64,000 bases of DNA from an uncultured Faecalicoccus sp. (GTDB lineage Bacteria > Bacillota_I > Bacilli_A > Erysipelotrichales > Erysipelotrichaceae), in the NCBI GenBank assembly GCA_902497095.1, contig CABVDD010000005.1, forward strand, positions 1 to 64,000, written 5' to 3'. The stretch's first letter is position 1, and every line of letters starts with the position of its first letter. Shown here one piece after another: positions 1 through 7,926 of the stretch. The translations under genes were made by a program, and so were the position numbers. The notes below the pieces were generated by a model, which did no database searches, was not told the origin of the DNA, and saw nothing but the letters and a program-made list of their open reading frames with translations.

Positions 1-87
1 GGCGTTTTTTTGATGGTTTGACAGGAATATGAGAAAAACAAGGATCCGAAAAAAGCAAAAGAGCTGAAACGCTCAGATGATCTGTAA
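1..87 (+). CDS. possible 3' end of a truncated gene at the left edge
   Basis: A Lys/Glu-rich reading frame (residues EYEKNKDPKKAKELKRSDDL) ends with TAA at 85-87 and looks like the cytoplasmic tail of a protein that begins outside the window. The same frame has a TGA at 19-21, while the preceding bases read FFDGLTG in another frame, so either only the last 21 codons belong to it or a base has been lost or gained near position 25. No family can be named. It converges on the permease gene. Confidence 0.3.
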
Positions 88-115
88 AAATCATCTATTC
101 GTTACAACCCCTTTG

Positions 116-1534
116 TTACTCATCATTCTTTTTACTCTTTGGTAAGAATAAACTTAATAATAAAGATACCACAAATACACCGGCAACCGCATTTCCATTA
201 AAGATATCTCCTACAGCTTGTGGAAAACAAGAGAAAAAGTTTCCTGATGTCTGTGTCAATCCCACTCCAATACAGAAAGATAAAGACACAATGATCATGG
301 TACGATCATCAAACACACATTCTTTTAACATTTTGATTCCTTCATACATGATCGATCCAAACATCATGACTGTACAACCGCCTAATACAGATTGCGGAAT
401 GGAGTTAAATAAAGCGCCTAAAGGTGGAAACAAAGAAGCCAAAATCAAAATGATAGCTCCCATAAAAATAGTAAAGCGATTGATTACACCCGTCATTGTC
501 ACCAAACCGACATTTTGTGAAAAAGATGTCAAAGGCAAACATCCAAAGCAACCAGATATTGCGCTGGAAAAACCATCTACAGCCAGTGAGCCTTGCAGTT
601 CTTCCGTTGTAATGTCACGATTTAAAGCACCGGTACATACAGCAGTTGTAGCTCCTGTTGTTTCAGCTGCTGATACTAAGAACACAATCGCAATCGTAAA
701 AAAGGCTCCTAAATCAAAAATTGGCTTATGGTCTGTTAGAAAAACCAACTTTGGCAAACTGAAATAACCAACCTGCGATACGGTTTCTGAAATGCCAGAT
801 AAATCTACCATCGGTGCAATACCAACGGCTGTAAAAATAGTAGCTAAGATGTATCCAAATACTAAGCCAACCAGAATATTCAAGTTTTTATACACACCTT
901 TTAAAAGATAGCGTGAAACTAAACAGACAATCAAAGTAAAAGCACCGACAAACAAATGATACCAGGCACCAAAATCCGCAACGCCACTGCCGCCACCCCA
1001 GGAATCCATACCAACTGACAACAAAGACAACCCAATTGCGATAACCACGCAAGAAGATACGACCGGAGTTAAAAAACGTCTCCAGTATTTGGCACTTAAA
1101 CCTACAAGGCCTTCAAATATACCTCCAAGGATCACCGCTCCAACCATGCCTTCATAGCCTAGTTCCGGATTGGTACAAATAATTAACAGACTGCCTAAAA
1201 AAGTAAAACTGACACCCATCACAATGGGAAGTCTGGATCCAATTTTCCAAAATGAATACAGCTGCATCGTTGTACCAATACCTGCCGCAAACATGGCACA
1301 CTGCAAAATCTGTGTGATCTCTGCCGCTGTTAAATGGTTTTGTGTACCCTGAACCAAAGCTGCTCCACAAACGATCATAACAGGAGCTAAATTGGCAACA
1401 AACATTGCCAATACATGCTGCAAGCCAAAAGGAATCGCTTTTTTTAAAGGAACTCTTCCGTTTAAGCGATACAAGTTTTCTTCACTCACTTGGGCTACTG
1501 GTGATTCTTTTTCAAAATAGTTTTTATTTTCCAT
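116..1534 (-). CDS. xanthine/uracil permease of the NCS2 family
   Basis: Predicted nucleobase:cation symporter of the inner membrane importing a purine (xanthine/guanine) or uracil. The protein has about 12-14 hydrophobic segments and the family-typical stretches GLQHVLAMFVANLAP near the N-terminus, AAETTGATTAV in the middle and GCFGCLPLTSFSQNVG after it; the QNVG motif is characteristic of the family. The ATG at 1534 is preferred over an upstream one because AAAGGAAA lies at the right distance in front of it. It sits alone, downstream of the deacylase gene on the same strand. The exact substrate cannot be read from sequence; the SFSQNVG form suggests xanthine rather than uracil. Confidence 0.88.
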   Translation of the reverse strand: MENKNYFEKESPVAQVSEENLYRLNGRVPLKKAIPFGLQHVLAMFVANLAPVMIVCGAALVQGTQNHLTAAEITQILQCAMFAAGIGTTMQLYSFWKIGSRLPIVMGVSFTFLGSLLIICTNPELGYEGMVGAVILGGIFEGLVGLSAKYWRRFLTPVVSSCVVIAIGLSLLSVGMDSWGGGSGVADFGAWYHLFVGAFTLIVCLVSRYLLKGVYKNLNILVGLVFGYILATIFTAVGIAPMVDLSGISETVSQVGYFSLPKLVFLTDHKPIFDLGAFFTIAIVFLVSAAETTGATTAVCTGALNRDITTEELQGSLAVDGFSSAISGCFGCLPLTSFSQNVGLVTMTGVINRFTIFMGAIILILASLFPPLGALFNSIPQSVLGGCTVMMFGSIMYEGIKMLKECVFDDRTMIIVSLSFCIGVGLTQTSGNFFSCFPQAVGDIFNGNAVAGVFVVSLLLSLFLPKSKKNDE

Positions 1535-1565
1535 TGTATTTTCCTTTCCAAATATGTTCCTTATT

Positions 1566-2027
1566 TTACTTGCATACATCAACCCAATCAATAGGATTTG
1601 TTATTTTTTCTAATTCTTCAACACTCATTTTTATACAAGAATTACTGCTACCACAAGCCGGATATACTGATTCCAGCTGTTTTAAACTCTGATCTAAATA
1701 AATTTCTACACCTTCTTTTAAGCCAAATGGACACACACCGCCAATCGCATGTCCTGTCCTTTGTTCTACTTGTTCTGGATGTATCATCTTTGCCTTCTTT
1801 TTAAAAGTATTTTTATATTTGGCATTATCAATTCGAGCATCTCCTACAGCCACGACAACAATCGTTTTTCCAGCTACATCAAATGCCAAAGTCTTTGCGA
1901 TTTCTCTAGAATCACAACCTAAAGCCGCTGCCGCTAATTCCACAGTAGCACTACTTTGATCCAGTTCAATAATACGATCTTCGATTCCCAGTTTTTTAAA
2001 TTGCTCCTTCACCCGTTCTATAGACAT
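1566..2027 (-). CDS. YbaK/EbsC-family Cys-tRNA(Pro) deacylase
   Basis: A 153-residue YbaK/ProX-fold protein that would hydrolyse mischarged Cys-tRNA(Pro), correcting errors of prolyl-tRNA synthetase in the cytoplasm. Visible features are the conserved KTLAFDVAGKTIVVVAVGD core, the GGVCPFGL loop and the C-terminal ACGSSNSCIKMSVEEL segment, all typical of the family. The start at 2027 is chosen because AGGAGAG is placed 7 bases upstream; a longer frame to 2072 has no ribosome site. It is transcribed away from the yigZ-like gene, so a divergent promoter region lies in 2028-2101. Confidence 0.85.
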   Translation of the reverse strand: MSIERVKEQFKKLGIEDRIIELDQSSATVELAAAALGCDSREIAKTLAFDVAGKTIVVVAVGDARIDNAKYKNTFKKKAKMIHPEQVEQRTGHAIGGVCPFGLKEGVEIYLDQSLKQLESVYPACGSSNSCIKMSVEELEKITNPIDWVDVCK

Positions 2028-2101
2028 GTTTTCACTCTCCTTTTTATAATGACCATTATATTTTTCTTGCATACAAAAGTAAAATCCCTTACGATAAAAT
2101 C

Positions 2102-2707
2102 ATGCCTAGAATTAAAGAAGATGTCATTTCAAATCTTGAAATTAAAAAAAGTCGTTTCATCACTTATTTACACCGGACAAATCAAGAAGAAGAAGCAAAA
2201 GACTTCTTAAAAGCCATCAAAAAAGAACATCCTGGTGCCAATCATCATTGTACAGCTATGATCATCGGCTCGCTTGTTCGCTCCAATGATGATGGCGAGC
2301 CTTCCGGAACCGCAGGACATCCAATGTTGGATGTGCTACAAGGAAATAAGATGGATGACATTTTAGCGATCGTTGTCCGTTATTTTGGCGGTACGAAATT
2401 AGGCACCGGCGGTCTTGTCAAAGCCTATTCAGAATCCGTTAGTCAAGCCTTAAAGAAAGCATGTCTAACGGAAATGACCATGTTTAAAGAATATAAGATC
2501 ACATTTGGTTATGATTGGATCGGTAAGTTGGATGCCTATTTTCGCAACCATCAAATCGAAATTCTTTCCAAAGAATATGATCAAAATGTCACGTATCATT
2601 ATTTAGTACAAAAAGACAATACAGACGATATATTATCTTTATCTAATGGCTTATTGACATGCACTTACATACAAGAGCGAGCCAAAGAAAAAATTATAGA
2701 ATCATGA
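2102..2707 (+). CDS. YigZ/IMPACT family protein (UPF0029)
   Basis: A 201-residue protein of the YigZ/IMPACT family, found in most bacteria but without a settled function; links to translation or proteolysis have been suggested for the family. The N-terminal domain shows the hallmark run HCTAMIIG, then DDGEPSGTAGHPML and the VVRYFGGTKLGTGGL signature (residues roughly 50-120), followed by a small ferredoxin-like C-terminal domain. It starts immediately behind a short divergent promoter region and is followed 22 bases later by a small membrane-protein gene that may be co-transcribed. Confidence 0.88.
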   Translation: MPRIKEDVISNLEIKKSRFITYLHRTNQEEEAKDFLKAIKKEHPGANHHCTAMIIGSLVRSNDDGEPSGTAGHPMLDVLQGNKMDDILAIVVRYFGGTKLGTGGLVKAYSESVSQALKKACLTEMTMFKEYKITFGYDWIGKLDAYFRNHQIEILSKEYDQNVTYHYLVQKDNTDDILSLSNGLLTCTYIQERAKEKIIES

Positions 2708-2729
2708 TATACTAAAGGCGGTGAAATCT

Positions 2730-2999
2730 ATGAACTATTATTCTTTAATTGTGTTACTTATCATCATATTATTATTGATCGCATTCTTTCAATTGTTAGC
2801 GCCTATACTTTTACCGTTATTATTGATCTATGCGATTTACCGTCTTTTTGTTCCTAAAAGAAGAGATACCTATACTACTTTTTATACACAAGAAGAAGAT
2901 ACAAATCCACAAAATACATCTTATAATCCACCAAAACATGATGCCATTGATGTAGAATATACAGAACATGATGCCGAGGATGAAGACCATGATTCTTAA
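2730..2999 (+). CDS. small single-pass membrane protein
   Basis: An 89-residue protein with one long hydrophobic segment (about residues 4-38, rich in Ile and Leu, broken by a Pro) followed by a basic stretch (PKRR) and an acidic, disordered tail ending in HDAEDEDHDS. Likely membrane-anchored with its tail in the cytoplasm. The start at 2730 follows AAAGGCGG at good spacing. The gene overlaps the start of the downstream GNAT gene, implying translational coupling. No family recognised. Confidence 0.6.
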   Translation: MNYYSLIVLLIIILLLIAFFQLLAPILLPLLLIYAIYRLFVPKRRDTYTTFYTQEEDTNPQNTSYNPPKHDAIDVEYTEHDAEDEDHDS

Positions 3000-3900
3000 T
3001 CATTCCTATGGAAAAGAAAAAGAAATTCGGCGACTTTTATCAAAATCCATGTTGAACATGGATCCTGTCACCATTAGCGCATGGATGAAATATAAATACG
3101 ATCCTAAAGGCATGTTTTGCGTAATAGAAGATCAAAAAGTTGTCGCATGTTTACAAACAAAAGAACGTATTTTAAATTATGAAGGTAAAAAAAGTAAAGT
3201 TTTAGTTCTTTCTTTAGCTTGTACATTACCAGATTATCGTCAAAGACATTATTTTTCACAATTGATGGATGCCGTGATGCATTATGCCAGCTGCAATCAT
3301 ATGTTGACAATATGCTATACCAATTTCCCAAAAATTTTAGAATCTAAAAGTTTTCAAGTCATCTCTAAAACTAAATATTACTGGTTAGAATTAGAAAATT
3401 GGGCACAAGGAGATTTACGAAATATCCGAACCTATCGTCCGGAAATGAATTTATTTTCCATCTATCAACAATTTCTAAAACACTTTGATGGTTCTGTTCA
3501 ACTAAACAAAAAAGAATTTGATGAACAAATTCATTATTTTATAAATTGTAATCATCGTATTGTTACGATGTATGATGAAGATACATTACGCGGATTTGCG
3601 ATCTATAAAGTCATACAAGATCACATCGAAATTGAAATTCTGATATATATGGATTCCGTTTCCATCTTGGACTTATTAGCCTATTTATCCACTAGATGCA
3701 AATCTGTTAGTTTTATTGTTTCGCAAGCCGAACACTTTGAAAAACTATTTCCTATGGAAATTCCCAGAAATCAAGGAATTGTAATGGCTCGTTTAAGTAA
3801 TTATAAACTTTTTTCTGTTTGGTCAGGGCATGATGTTCATCATGCCAAAGAAGCTTTTTCTTTATTAGAAAAACCAAGCTGGAATCATATGATCGATTAA
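2989..3900 (+). CDS. GNAT-family (Eis-like) acetyltransferase
   Basis: A 303-residue protein whose first half looks like a GNAT N-acetyltransferase: an N-terminal strand-helix pair, a central VIEDQKVVACLQTK strand, and CTLPDYRQRHYFSQLMDAV, which resembles the acetyl-CoA-binding V-x-P-x-Q/R-x-x-x-G region with the glycine lost. The C-terminal half may be a second GNAT-like domain, as in Eis proteins. The start at 2989 is inside the last codons of the preceding gene and has GAGGATGA upstream. Substrate unknown. Confidence 0.6.
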   Translation: MILNHSYGKEKEIRRLLSKSMLNMDPVTISAWMKYKYDPKGMFCVIEDQKVVACLQTKERILNYEGKKSKVLVLSLACTLPDYRQRHYFSQLMDAVMHYASCNHMLTICYTNFPKILESKSFQVISKTKYYWLELENWAQGDLRNIRTYRPEMNLFSIYQQFLKHFDGSVQLNKKEFDEQIHYFINCNHRIVTMYDEDTLRGFAIYKVIQDHIEIEILIYMDSVSILDLLAYLSTRCKSVSFIVSQAEHFEKLFPMEIPRNQGIVMARLSNYKLFSVWSGHDVHHAKEAFSLLEKPSWNHMID

Positions 3901-4157
3901 AGATAATGGCTTCGCCATTGATAATACTCTTCATCTTTTTGGGAAGAATCTGTTTCTTCCCTTTTTTCATAGATTGAAAAAGTCTGCGTTTTAAACAATT
4001 CCAAAAAATCATTTTTGTCTAACTTAGCCGTCCATTGTGGTGCTTTTACATAAACTTGCTTATCTTTCATAAATAAAATCAACTGTCCTGGAGAAATTAA
4101 AATTTCTCCTTTTTCTAAATACAAATAAGCTTCTTTACTATCTTTTATAAGTTCCAT
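3897..4157 (-). CDS. small hypothetical protein
   Basis: An 86-residue soluble protein without signal or membrane segments; it starts MELIKDSKEAYLYLEKGE and ends in a charged segment DSSQKDEEYYQWRSHYL. Short beta strands predominate in the first 60 residues. Its stop codon overlaps that of the convergent GNAT gene by a few bases. No family recognised, and no good ribosome site was seen, so it may be weakly expressed. Confidence 0.45.
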   Translation of the reverse strand: MELIKDSKEAYLYLEKGEILISPGQLILFMKDKQVYVKAPQWTAKLDKNDFLELFKTQTFSIYEKREETDSSQKDEEYYQWRSHYL

Positions 4158-4183
4158 ATACTGATTGTATCATAGAACAGACA

Positions 4184-4213
4184 AGAAAAAAGATGTTGTT
4201 TATCAACACCTTT
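4184..4213 (-). terminator. intrinsic terminator of the cupin gene
   Basis: On the minus strand the sequence reads GGTGTTG-ATAAA-CAACATC followed by TTTTTTC, a 7-bp stem with a U-tract, beginning right at the cupin stop codon. Confidence 0.7.
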
Positions 4214-4556
4214 ATACCATGATCGCATCAGCTGCCGTAAAGTCTTCTAATGAATTTTCCTTGACTTGAATACAGATGTAAGTCATATCAGTGATCGCAA
4301 AAAACTGTCTTTTTCCAGCCGGTTTGATTTTGATCCAATCACCTTGTGACAACATAATTTCTTCACCATCAATCAACACTTTACCATTTCCTTTTTCGAT
4401 ATAGTAAATTTCCTCGTTCTGTTTATGCGCATGTACAAAAGGAACACTTGCACCTGCCGGTAAAAAATTAATACTGATTTCAGCACCTGTCAATCCCATC
4501 TTATCATGAAGTTCAACTCGGTCTGACTGTTCTTTTGATACTTTTGTATAGTTCAT
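4212..4556 (-). CDS. small cupin-domain protein
   Basis: A 114-residue single-domain cupin. The two cupin motifs are visible: PFVHAHKQNEEIYYIEKGNG (metal-binding His-His-Glu set) and the second barrel segment GDWIKIKPAGKRQF. Such proteins bind a metal ion and serve as small isomerases, oxygenases or sensors; nothing defines the substrate here. The ATG at 4556 is preferred because AGGAGGG lies 6 bases before it. It is divergently transcribed from an HxlR regulator with a shared operator, so it is the probable target of that regulator. Confidence 0.82.
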   Translation of the reverse strand: MNYTKVSKEQSDRVELHDKMGLTGAEISINFLPAGASVPFVHAHKQNEEIYYIEKGNGKVLIDGEEIMLSQGDWIKIKPAGKRQFFAITDMTYICIQVKENSLEDFTAADAIMV

Positions 4557-4610
4557 ATACACCCTCCTTTTTCTTACAGGAATACTATAAAATGTAATTT
4601 GATCAAATAC

Positions 4611-4640
4611 TAGTACGCACTAAAAAGTAACTGCATACTA
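4611..4640. promoter_or_regulatory. HxlR-type operator between cupin and regulator genes
   Basis: A near-perfect inverted repeat, TAGTACGCA (4611-4619) and TGCATACTA (4632-4640), matches at 8 of 9 positions, with an inner ACTAAAAAGTA element. Its size and TAGTA ends resemble operators of HxlR/YodB-type repressors. It lies between the divergent genes just upstream of a TTACAATAAT -10-like sequence for the regulator gene, so it should control both. Confidence 0.65.
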
Positions 4641-4666
4641 TTTTTTATATGTGTTACAATAATGCC

Positions 4667-4990
4667 ATGAAAACAAAAAATGAATTGCCGGATTGTCCTG
4701 TTGCGACTACAGTGTCTTTGATCGGAAGCAAATGGAAACTTTTAATTTTACGCAATTTGATAAAGCGCCCTTGGCGCTTTAATGAATTGATGCGCTCTTT
4801 AGAAGGTATCTCGCAAAAAGTGCTGACAACCAGTTTAAGAGAGCTTCAAAATGATGGAATCATTTACCGAAAAGACTATCATACCAATCCACCTAAAGTG
4901 GAATATGGAATCACCGATTTAGGATTGCATTTGCAGGAGATTTTAGATCAAATGGCTGCCTTTGGTGATTATTATAAAAGCCAGATATAA
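4667..4990 (+). CDS. HxlR-family winged-helix transcriptional regulator
   Basis: A 107-residue regulator with the HxlR signature: CPVATTVSLIGSKWKLLILR (Cys near the N-terminus followed by the G-x-K-W helix), RFNELMRSLEGISQKVLT and LRELQNDGIIYRK. The N-terminal cysteine (residue 8) is the redox or electrophile-sensing cysteine in several family members. Translation probably starts at 4667; no Shine-Dalgarno sequence is evident and the start is very close to a -10-like element, so the mRNA may be nearly leaderless. It probably represses itself and the divergent cupin gene. Confidence 0.88.
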   Translation: MKTKNELPDCPVATTVSLIGSKWKLLILRNLIKRPWRFNELMRSLEGISQKVLTTSLRELQNDGIIYRKDYHTNPPKVEYGITDLGLHLQEILDQMAAFGDYYKSQI

Positions 4991-4993
4991 AGA

Positions 4994-5025
4994 AAAAAGC
5001 TACCTTTTAAAGATAGCTTTTTAAA
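4994..5025. terminator. bidirectional terminator between hxlR-like and rubrerythrin genes
   Basis: AAAAAGCTA and TAGCTTTTT form a stem around a short AU-rich loop; A and T runs flank both sides, so it can end transcripts from both converging genes. Confidence 0.7.
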
Positions 5026-5040
5026 TAACCATTTTTATGA

Positions 5041-5586
5041 TTAATCTAAGTAATATTCTTTTAATACTTGGAAGTAAGCTCTAGGATGTGCACATACTGG
5101 ACAAACTTCTGGAGCTTCTTTTCCTACATGGATATGACCACAATTTAAACAAATCCATACAGTTTCTGTTGGGCTTGTAAAGAAAGTATTATCTTCCAAT
5201 TCTTTTAACATAGCACGATAACGAGCTTCATGATGTTTTTCAATAGCAGCAACGCCTTCCATCTGTGCCGCAATTGTATCAAATCCTTCTTCTCTAGCTG
5301 TAGCTGCCATTTCTTTATACATATCAGTCCACTCATAGTTTTCACCAGCAGCTGCATCTTCCAAGTTTACAGTTGTAGTTGGAACTTTTCCACCATGAAG
5401 TGCTTTAAACCATAATTTCGCATGTTCTTTTTCATTTTTTGAAGTTTCTTCAAAAATGTTCTGAATTTTAACATACCCATCTTTTTTTGCCTGGGAAGCA
5501 TAGTACTGATATTTGATGCTTGCCTGACTTTCACCGGCAAAAGCTGCCATTAAATTTTGTTCGGTTTTTGAACCTTTTAATTCCAT
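5041..5586 (-). CDS. rubrerythrin
   Basis: A 181-residue rubrerythrin, a non-haem iron peroxidase that detoxifies hydrogen peroxide in anaerobes. The N-terminal ferritin-like four-helix domain carries the diiron ligands (FAGESQASIKY, ETSKNEKEHAKLW and EGVAAIEKHHEARY) and the C-terminal rubredoxin domain has two CxxC knuckles (CLNCGHIHVG and CPVCAHPRAYF). AAGGAGG precedes the ATG. It is a single gene between a terminator and the pyrophosphatase-like gene. The order of domains and length are those of classical rubrerythrin. Confidence 0.96.
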   Translation of the reverse strand: MELKGSKTEQNLMAAFAGESQASIKYQYYASQAKKDGYVKIQNIFEETSKNEKEHAKLWFKALHGGKVPTTTVNLEDAAAGENYEWTDMYKEMAATAREEGFDTIAAQMEGVAAIEKHHEARYRAMLKELEDNTFFTSPTETVWICLNCGHIHVGKEAPEVCPVCAHPRAYFQVLKEYYLD

Positions 5587-5637
5587 AATAGAACCTCCTT
5601 ATACCTATTCAAAGTATAGCAGTGAAAACCTACTAAA

Positions 5638-6027
5638 TCAATCATTATTCGCCCAATTTGGCGTTTGATCTCCACGTTTAACCAAGATGGCTTTTTGAAA
5701 TTGTGTCTGATTTAAAAACTCTAAAATCTTTAATGTATCTTCATCATCACAACCTACCAAAAGCTTTACTTCACAATCTTTTTTCAAAATATCTGCACTG
5801 ATGACTATGGCCCCTACATTTTGTGCAGACATCTTTCCTTTAAAGATGTGAATGGGTTGTGTATCCGTTCCTACAGTATCTTGTAGATACCCATAATCAA
5901 CCGGATAGATCAAATTGGCATATACCGGATGACTGCTTCCCTTTACATGATCAATTTTACATGTACTGCTTAAAAGCAGTGTATCCATCTTCTGCCAAAA
6001 ATACACGTTGTTTTCAAGTTGTTCCAT
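5638..6027 (-). CDS. inorganic pyrophosphatase-like protein, acidic catalytic motif altered
   Basis: A 129-residue member of the short type I pyrophosphatase-like family seen in anaerobic Firmicutes. Conserved parts include KGSSHPVYANLIYPVDYGYL (residues about 29-48) and EVKLLVGCDDED. The loop that normally reads D-G-x-x-x-D-V is here TDTQPIHIF, so at least one of the metal-binding aspartates expected there is His. Either the subfamily uses other ligands or this copy does not hydrolyse pyrophosphate. It lies downstream of the thioredoxin-like lipoprotein gene on the same strand. Confidence 0.65.
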   Translation of the reverse strand: MEQLENNVYFWQKMDTLLLSSTCKIDHVKGSSHPVYANLIYPVDYGYLQDTVGTDTQPIHIFKGKMSAQNVGAIVISADILKKDCEVKLLVGCDDEDTLKILEFLNQTQFQKAILVKRGDQTPNWANND

Positions 6028-6063
6028 TTTAAAGCACTCCTTCTACCTATTCCTTTTATACTT

Positions 6064-6576
6064 TTATTGCGCTTGACCACTTTTGACAAATGTCCAAAAC
6101 TCCTGTGATTCTGCTTTATTAAAATCAATGGTTGAATCCACATCCCACAGCGAAACCTCATGCGTCAGATCATTATAACCGATGCCAGCTTTTACAGCCT
6201 TACCATCTTCAATAATGTAAAGACTTGGGGTATATAAAAAATAAGGCGCCATATCCAATAAGATTTGACCATCTTCCGTTGTGGTTATTAATGTCATATC
6301 TTCTTCTTTTTCTCGTTTTAAATCAAAGTCTGTACTATCCAATTTATAAAGTACAAGTCCTGCATGCTCTGCTTTGGTTTCTTCGATGTAAGCATCTAAT
6401 GCCTCGCAATAACTGCATCCTTCTCGCTCTACGATAACTACAAAATCTTCTTTATCATCCAATTTTTCTTGTAATTGCTTTGCGCTGATTTCCACTTCCT
6501 GAAAAGCTTCAGGTGAACTACACCCGCTAAGCAACATCATAAAACATAAACTTAAACATGAAAGGAATTTCTTCAA
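6064..6576 (-). CDS. thioredoxin-fold lipoprotein
   Basis: A 170-residue exported lipoprotein: basic start MKKF, a hydrophobic segment and lipobox LLSGC (lipidated Cys 19). The mature part has a thioredoxin-like strand-helix with a CSYC active-site motif (VEREGCSYCEALDAYI, about residues 50-65), suggesting a disulfide or thiol oxidoreductase on the outer face of the membrane, similar to bacteriocin-transport accessory proteins. It is in line with glycerate kinase upstream (18-base gap) and the pyrophosphatase-like gene downstream. Confidence 0.75.
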   Translation of the reverse strand: MKKFLSCLSLCFMMLLSGCSSPEAFQEVEISAKQLQEKLDDKEDFVVIVEREGCSYCEALDAYIEETKAEHAGLVLYKLDSTDFDLKREKEEDMTLITTTEDGQILLDMAPYFLYTPSLYIIEDGKAVKAGIGYNDLTHEVSLWDVDSTIDFNKAESQEFWTFVKSGQAQ

Positions 6577-6594
6577 ATTTCTTCACCTATCCTT

Positions 6595-7734
6595 TTATTT
6601 CATTTTTGAAATCGCATCAATTGTTTTTGTAATGGAATATGCCAAGTTTTCTAATTTTTGCGGGCCTGTTTTAAGCGCTGTCATAAAATCCATGGCTCGA
6701 TCCGCACTAGAAAATACGCCGGAAAAACCTGCATCATACAAATCCATATAACCAATACCCAAAGCACCACTCAAGCAAAAAACTGGTTTATGATATTTTT
6801 TGGCCAATTGACCTACGCCATATGGAACCTTGCCATACAATGTCTGATGATCGCTTTGTCCTTCACCAGTAATCACGATATCACTTTGTGCTATCACATC
6901 TTCTAAGTGATATTCCTGCATACACAACTCAATTCCCGGTACCATTTTTGCCTGTAAAAGCCCTGTTAAAACAGCTCCAATACCGCCAGAAGAGCCAGAA
7001 CCTTCATATTGATTTATATCTACGTGAAAAAATTCATAGATCTTATCCCGATAATGCCGCATAGCTTGATCAACGGATTCTAACTGTGTAGGATATAATC
7101 CTTTTTGTTTTCCAAACGTATAAGCCGATCCTTGTTTTCCTAACAAGTGATTTTTAACATCGACCGCAATCTGTATTTCTACATCTTTCCAGTCCACAAA
7201 ATTACGCTTATCAATATAATCAACTTGTCCCAAACTATAAATACCGGCACGCAATCGTCGATGTGACGCATCAAAAAAATGTAGCCCCAACTCCTGCAGC
7301 ATACCCATGCCGCCATCTGTCGTACTTGTACCACCTATTCCTAATAAGATCTTTTTATATCCTTTTGCGACTGCATCTTTTAATAAAAGTCCTACGCCTC
7401 GGCTGTTAGCAATCATTGGATTTCGCTTATCTCTTTCCACCATATTTAGACCAATACAACTAGCCACTTCCATAATGGCCATATGTTGCTCAGGTACGAT
7501 ACCATAAGTGACTTCAATCGTCTTTCCATATGCATCCAAAACTTGTGCCGAAGTTGTATCACCATGATATATATTTCGAAAAATTTCAGCGGTTCCTTCG
7601 CCTCCGTCACACATAGGAAATTCATATACAATATGTGTTTCATTAGCACCTTGAATTCCGGAACGAATACATTTGCAAACTTGTACCGAAGACATGCAGC
7701 CTTTAAAAGAATCACATGCAACTACAAATTTCAT
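6595..7734 (-). CDS. glycerate kinase (GlxK/GarK family)
   Basis: A 379-residue glycerate kinase of the bacterial GarK/GlxK class, phosphorylating D-glycerate to 2-phosphoglycerate (3-phospho product in some relatives). The family signature is clear: FVVACDSFKGCMSS at the N-terminus, CDGGEGTAE, GIGGTSTTDGGMGMLQELG and GEGQSDHQTLYGKVPYGV, plus GSGSSGGIGAVL. Length matches the family. No dedicated sugar-acid genes adjoin it; the next gene downstream encodes a lipoprotein only 18 bases away and may be co-transcribed. Confidence 0.93.
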   Translation of the reverse strand: MKFVVACDSFKGCMSSVQVCKCIRSGIQGANETHIVYEFPMCDGGEGTAEIFRNIYHGDTTSAQVLDAYGKTIEVTYGIVPEQHMAIMEVASCIGLNMVERDKRNPMIANSRGVGLLLKDAVAKGYKKILLGIGGTSTTDGGMGMLQELGLHFFDASHRRLRAGIYSLGQVDYIDKRNFVDWKDVEIQIAVDVKNHLLGKQGSAYTFGKQKGLYPTQLESVDQAMRHYRDKIYEFFHVDINQYEGSGSSGGIGAVLTGLLQAKMVPGIELCMQEYHLEDVIAQSDIVITGEGQSDHQTLYGKVPYGVGQLAKKYHKPVFCLSGALGIGYMDLYDAGFSGVFSSADRAMDFMTALKTGPQKLENLAYSITKTIDAISKMK

Positions 7735-7803
7735 ATATTCATTCTAACATACTTTACATCGAATGCATGAAAAAACAAACCCTTTATCTTTCTTTTTTTT
7801 CAT

Positions 7804-7825
7804 AATTTTCATTTTTATGAAAATT
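7804..7825. repeat. perfect inverted repeat upstream of coaBC
   Basis: AATTTTCAT-TTTT-ATGAAAATT, a 9-bp-arm palindrome between the divergent glycerate kinase and coaBC genes. It may be an operator or a hairpin; nothing more specific can be said. Confidence 0.4.
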
Positions 7826-7926
7826 GTTCAGTCGTATCATTTTGTGAAAAAAAAACACAAAAAGAAGATTTTCATGTCCCTAAAACGTGATATAATCTGA
7901 ATATTGAAAATCGAAAGGAATTCTCT

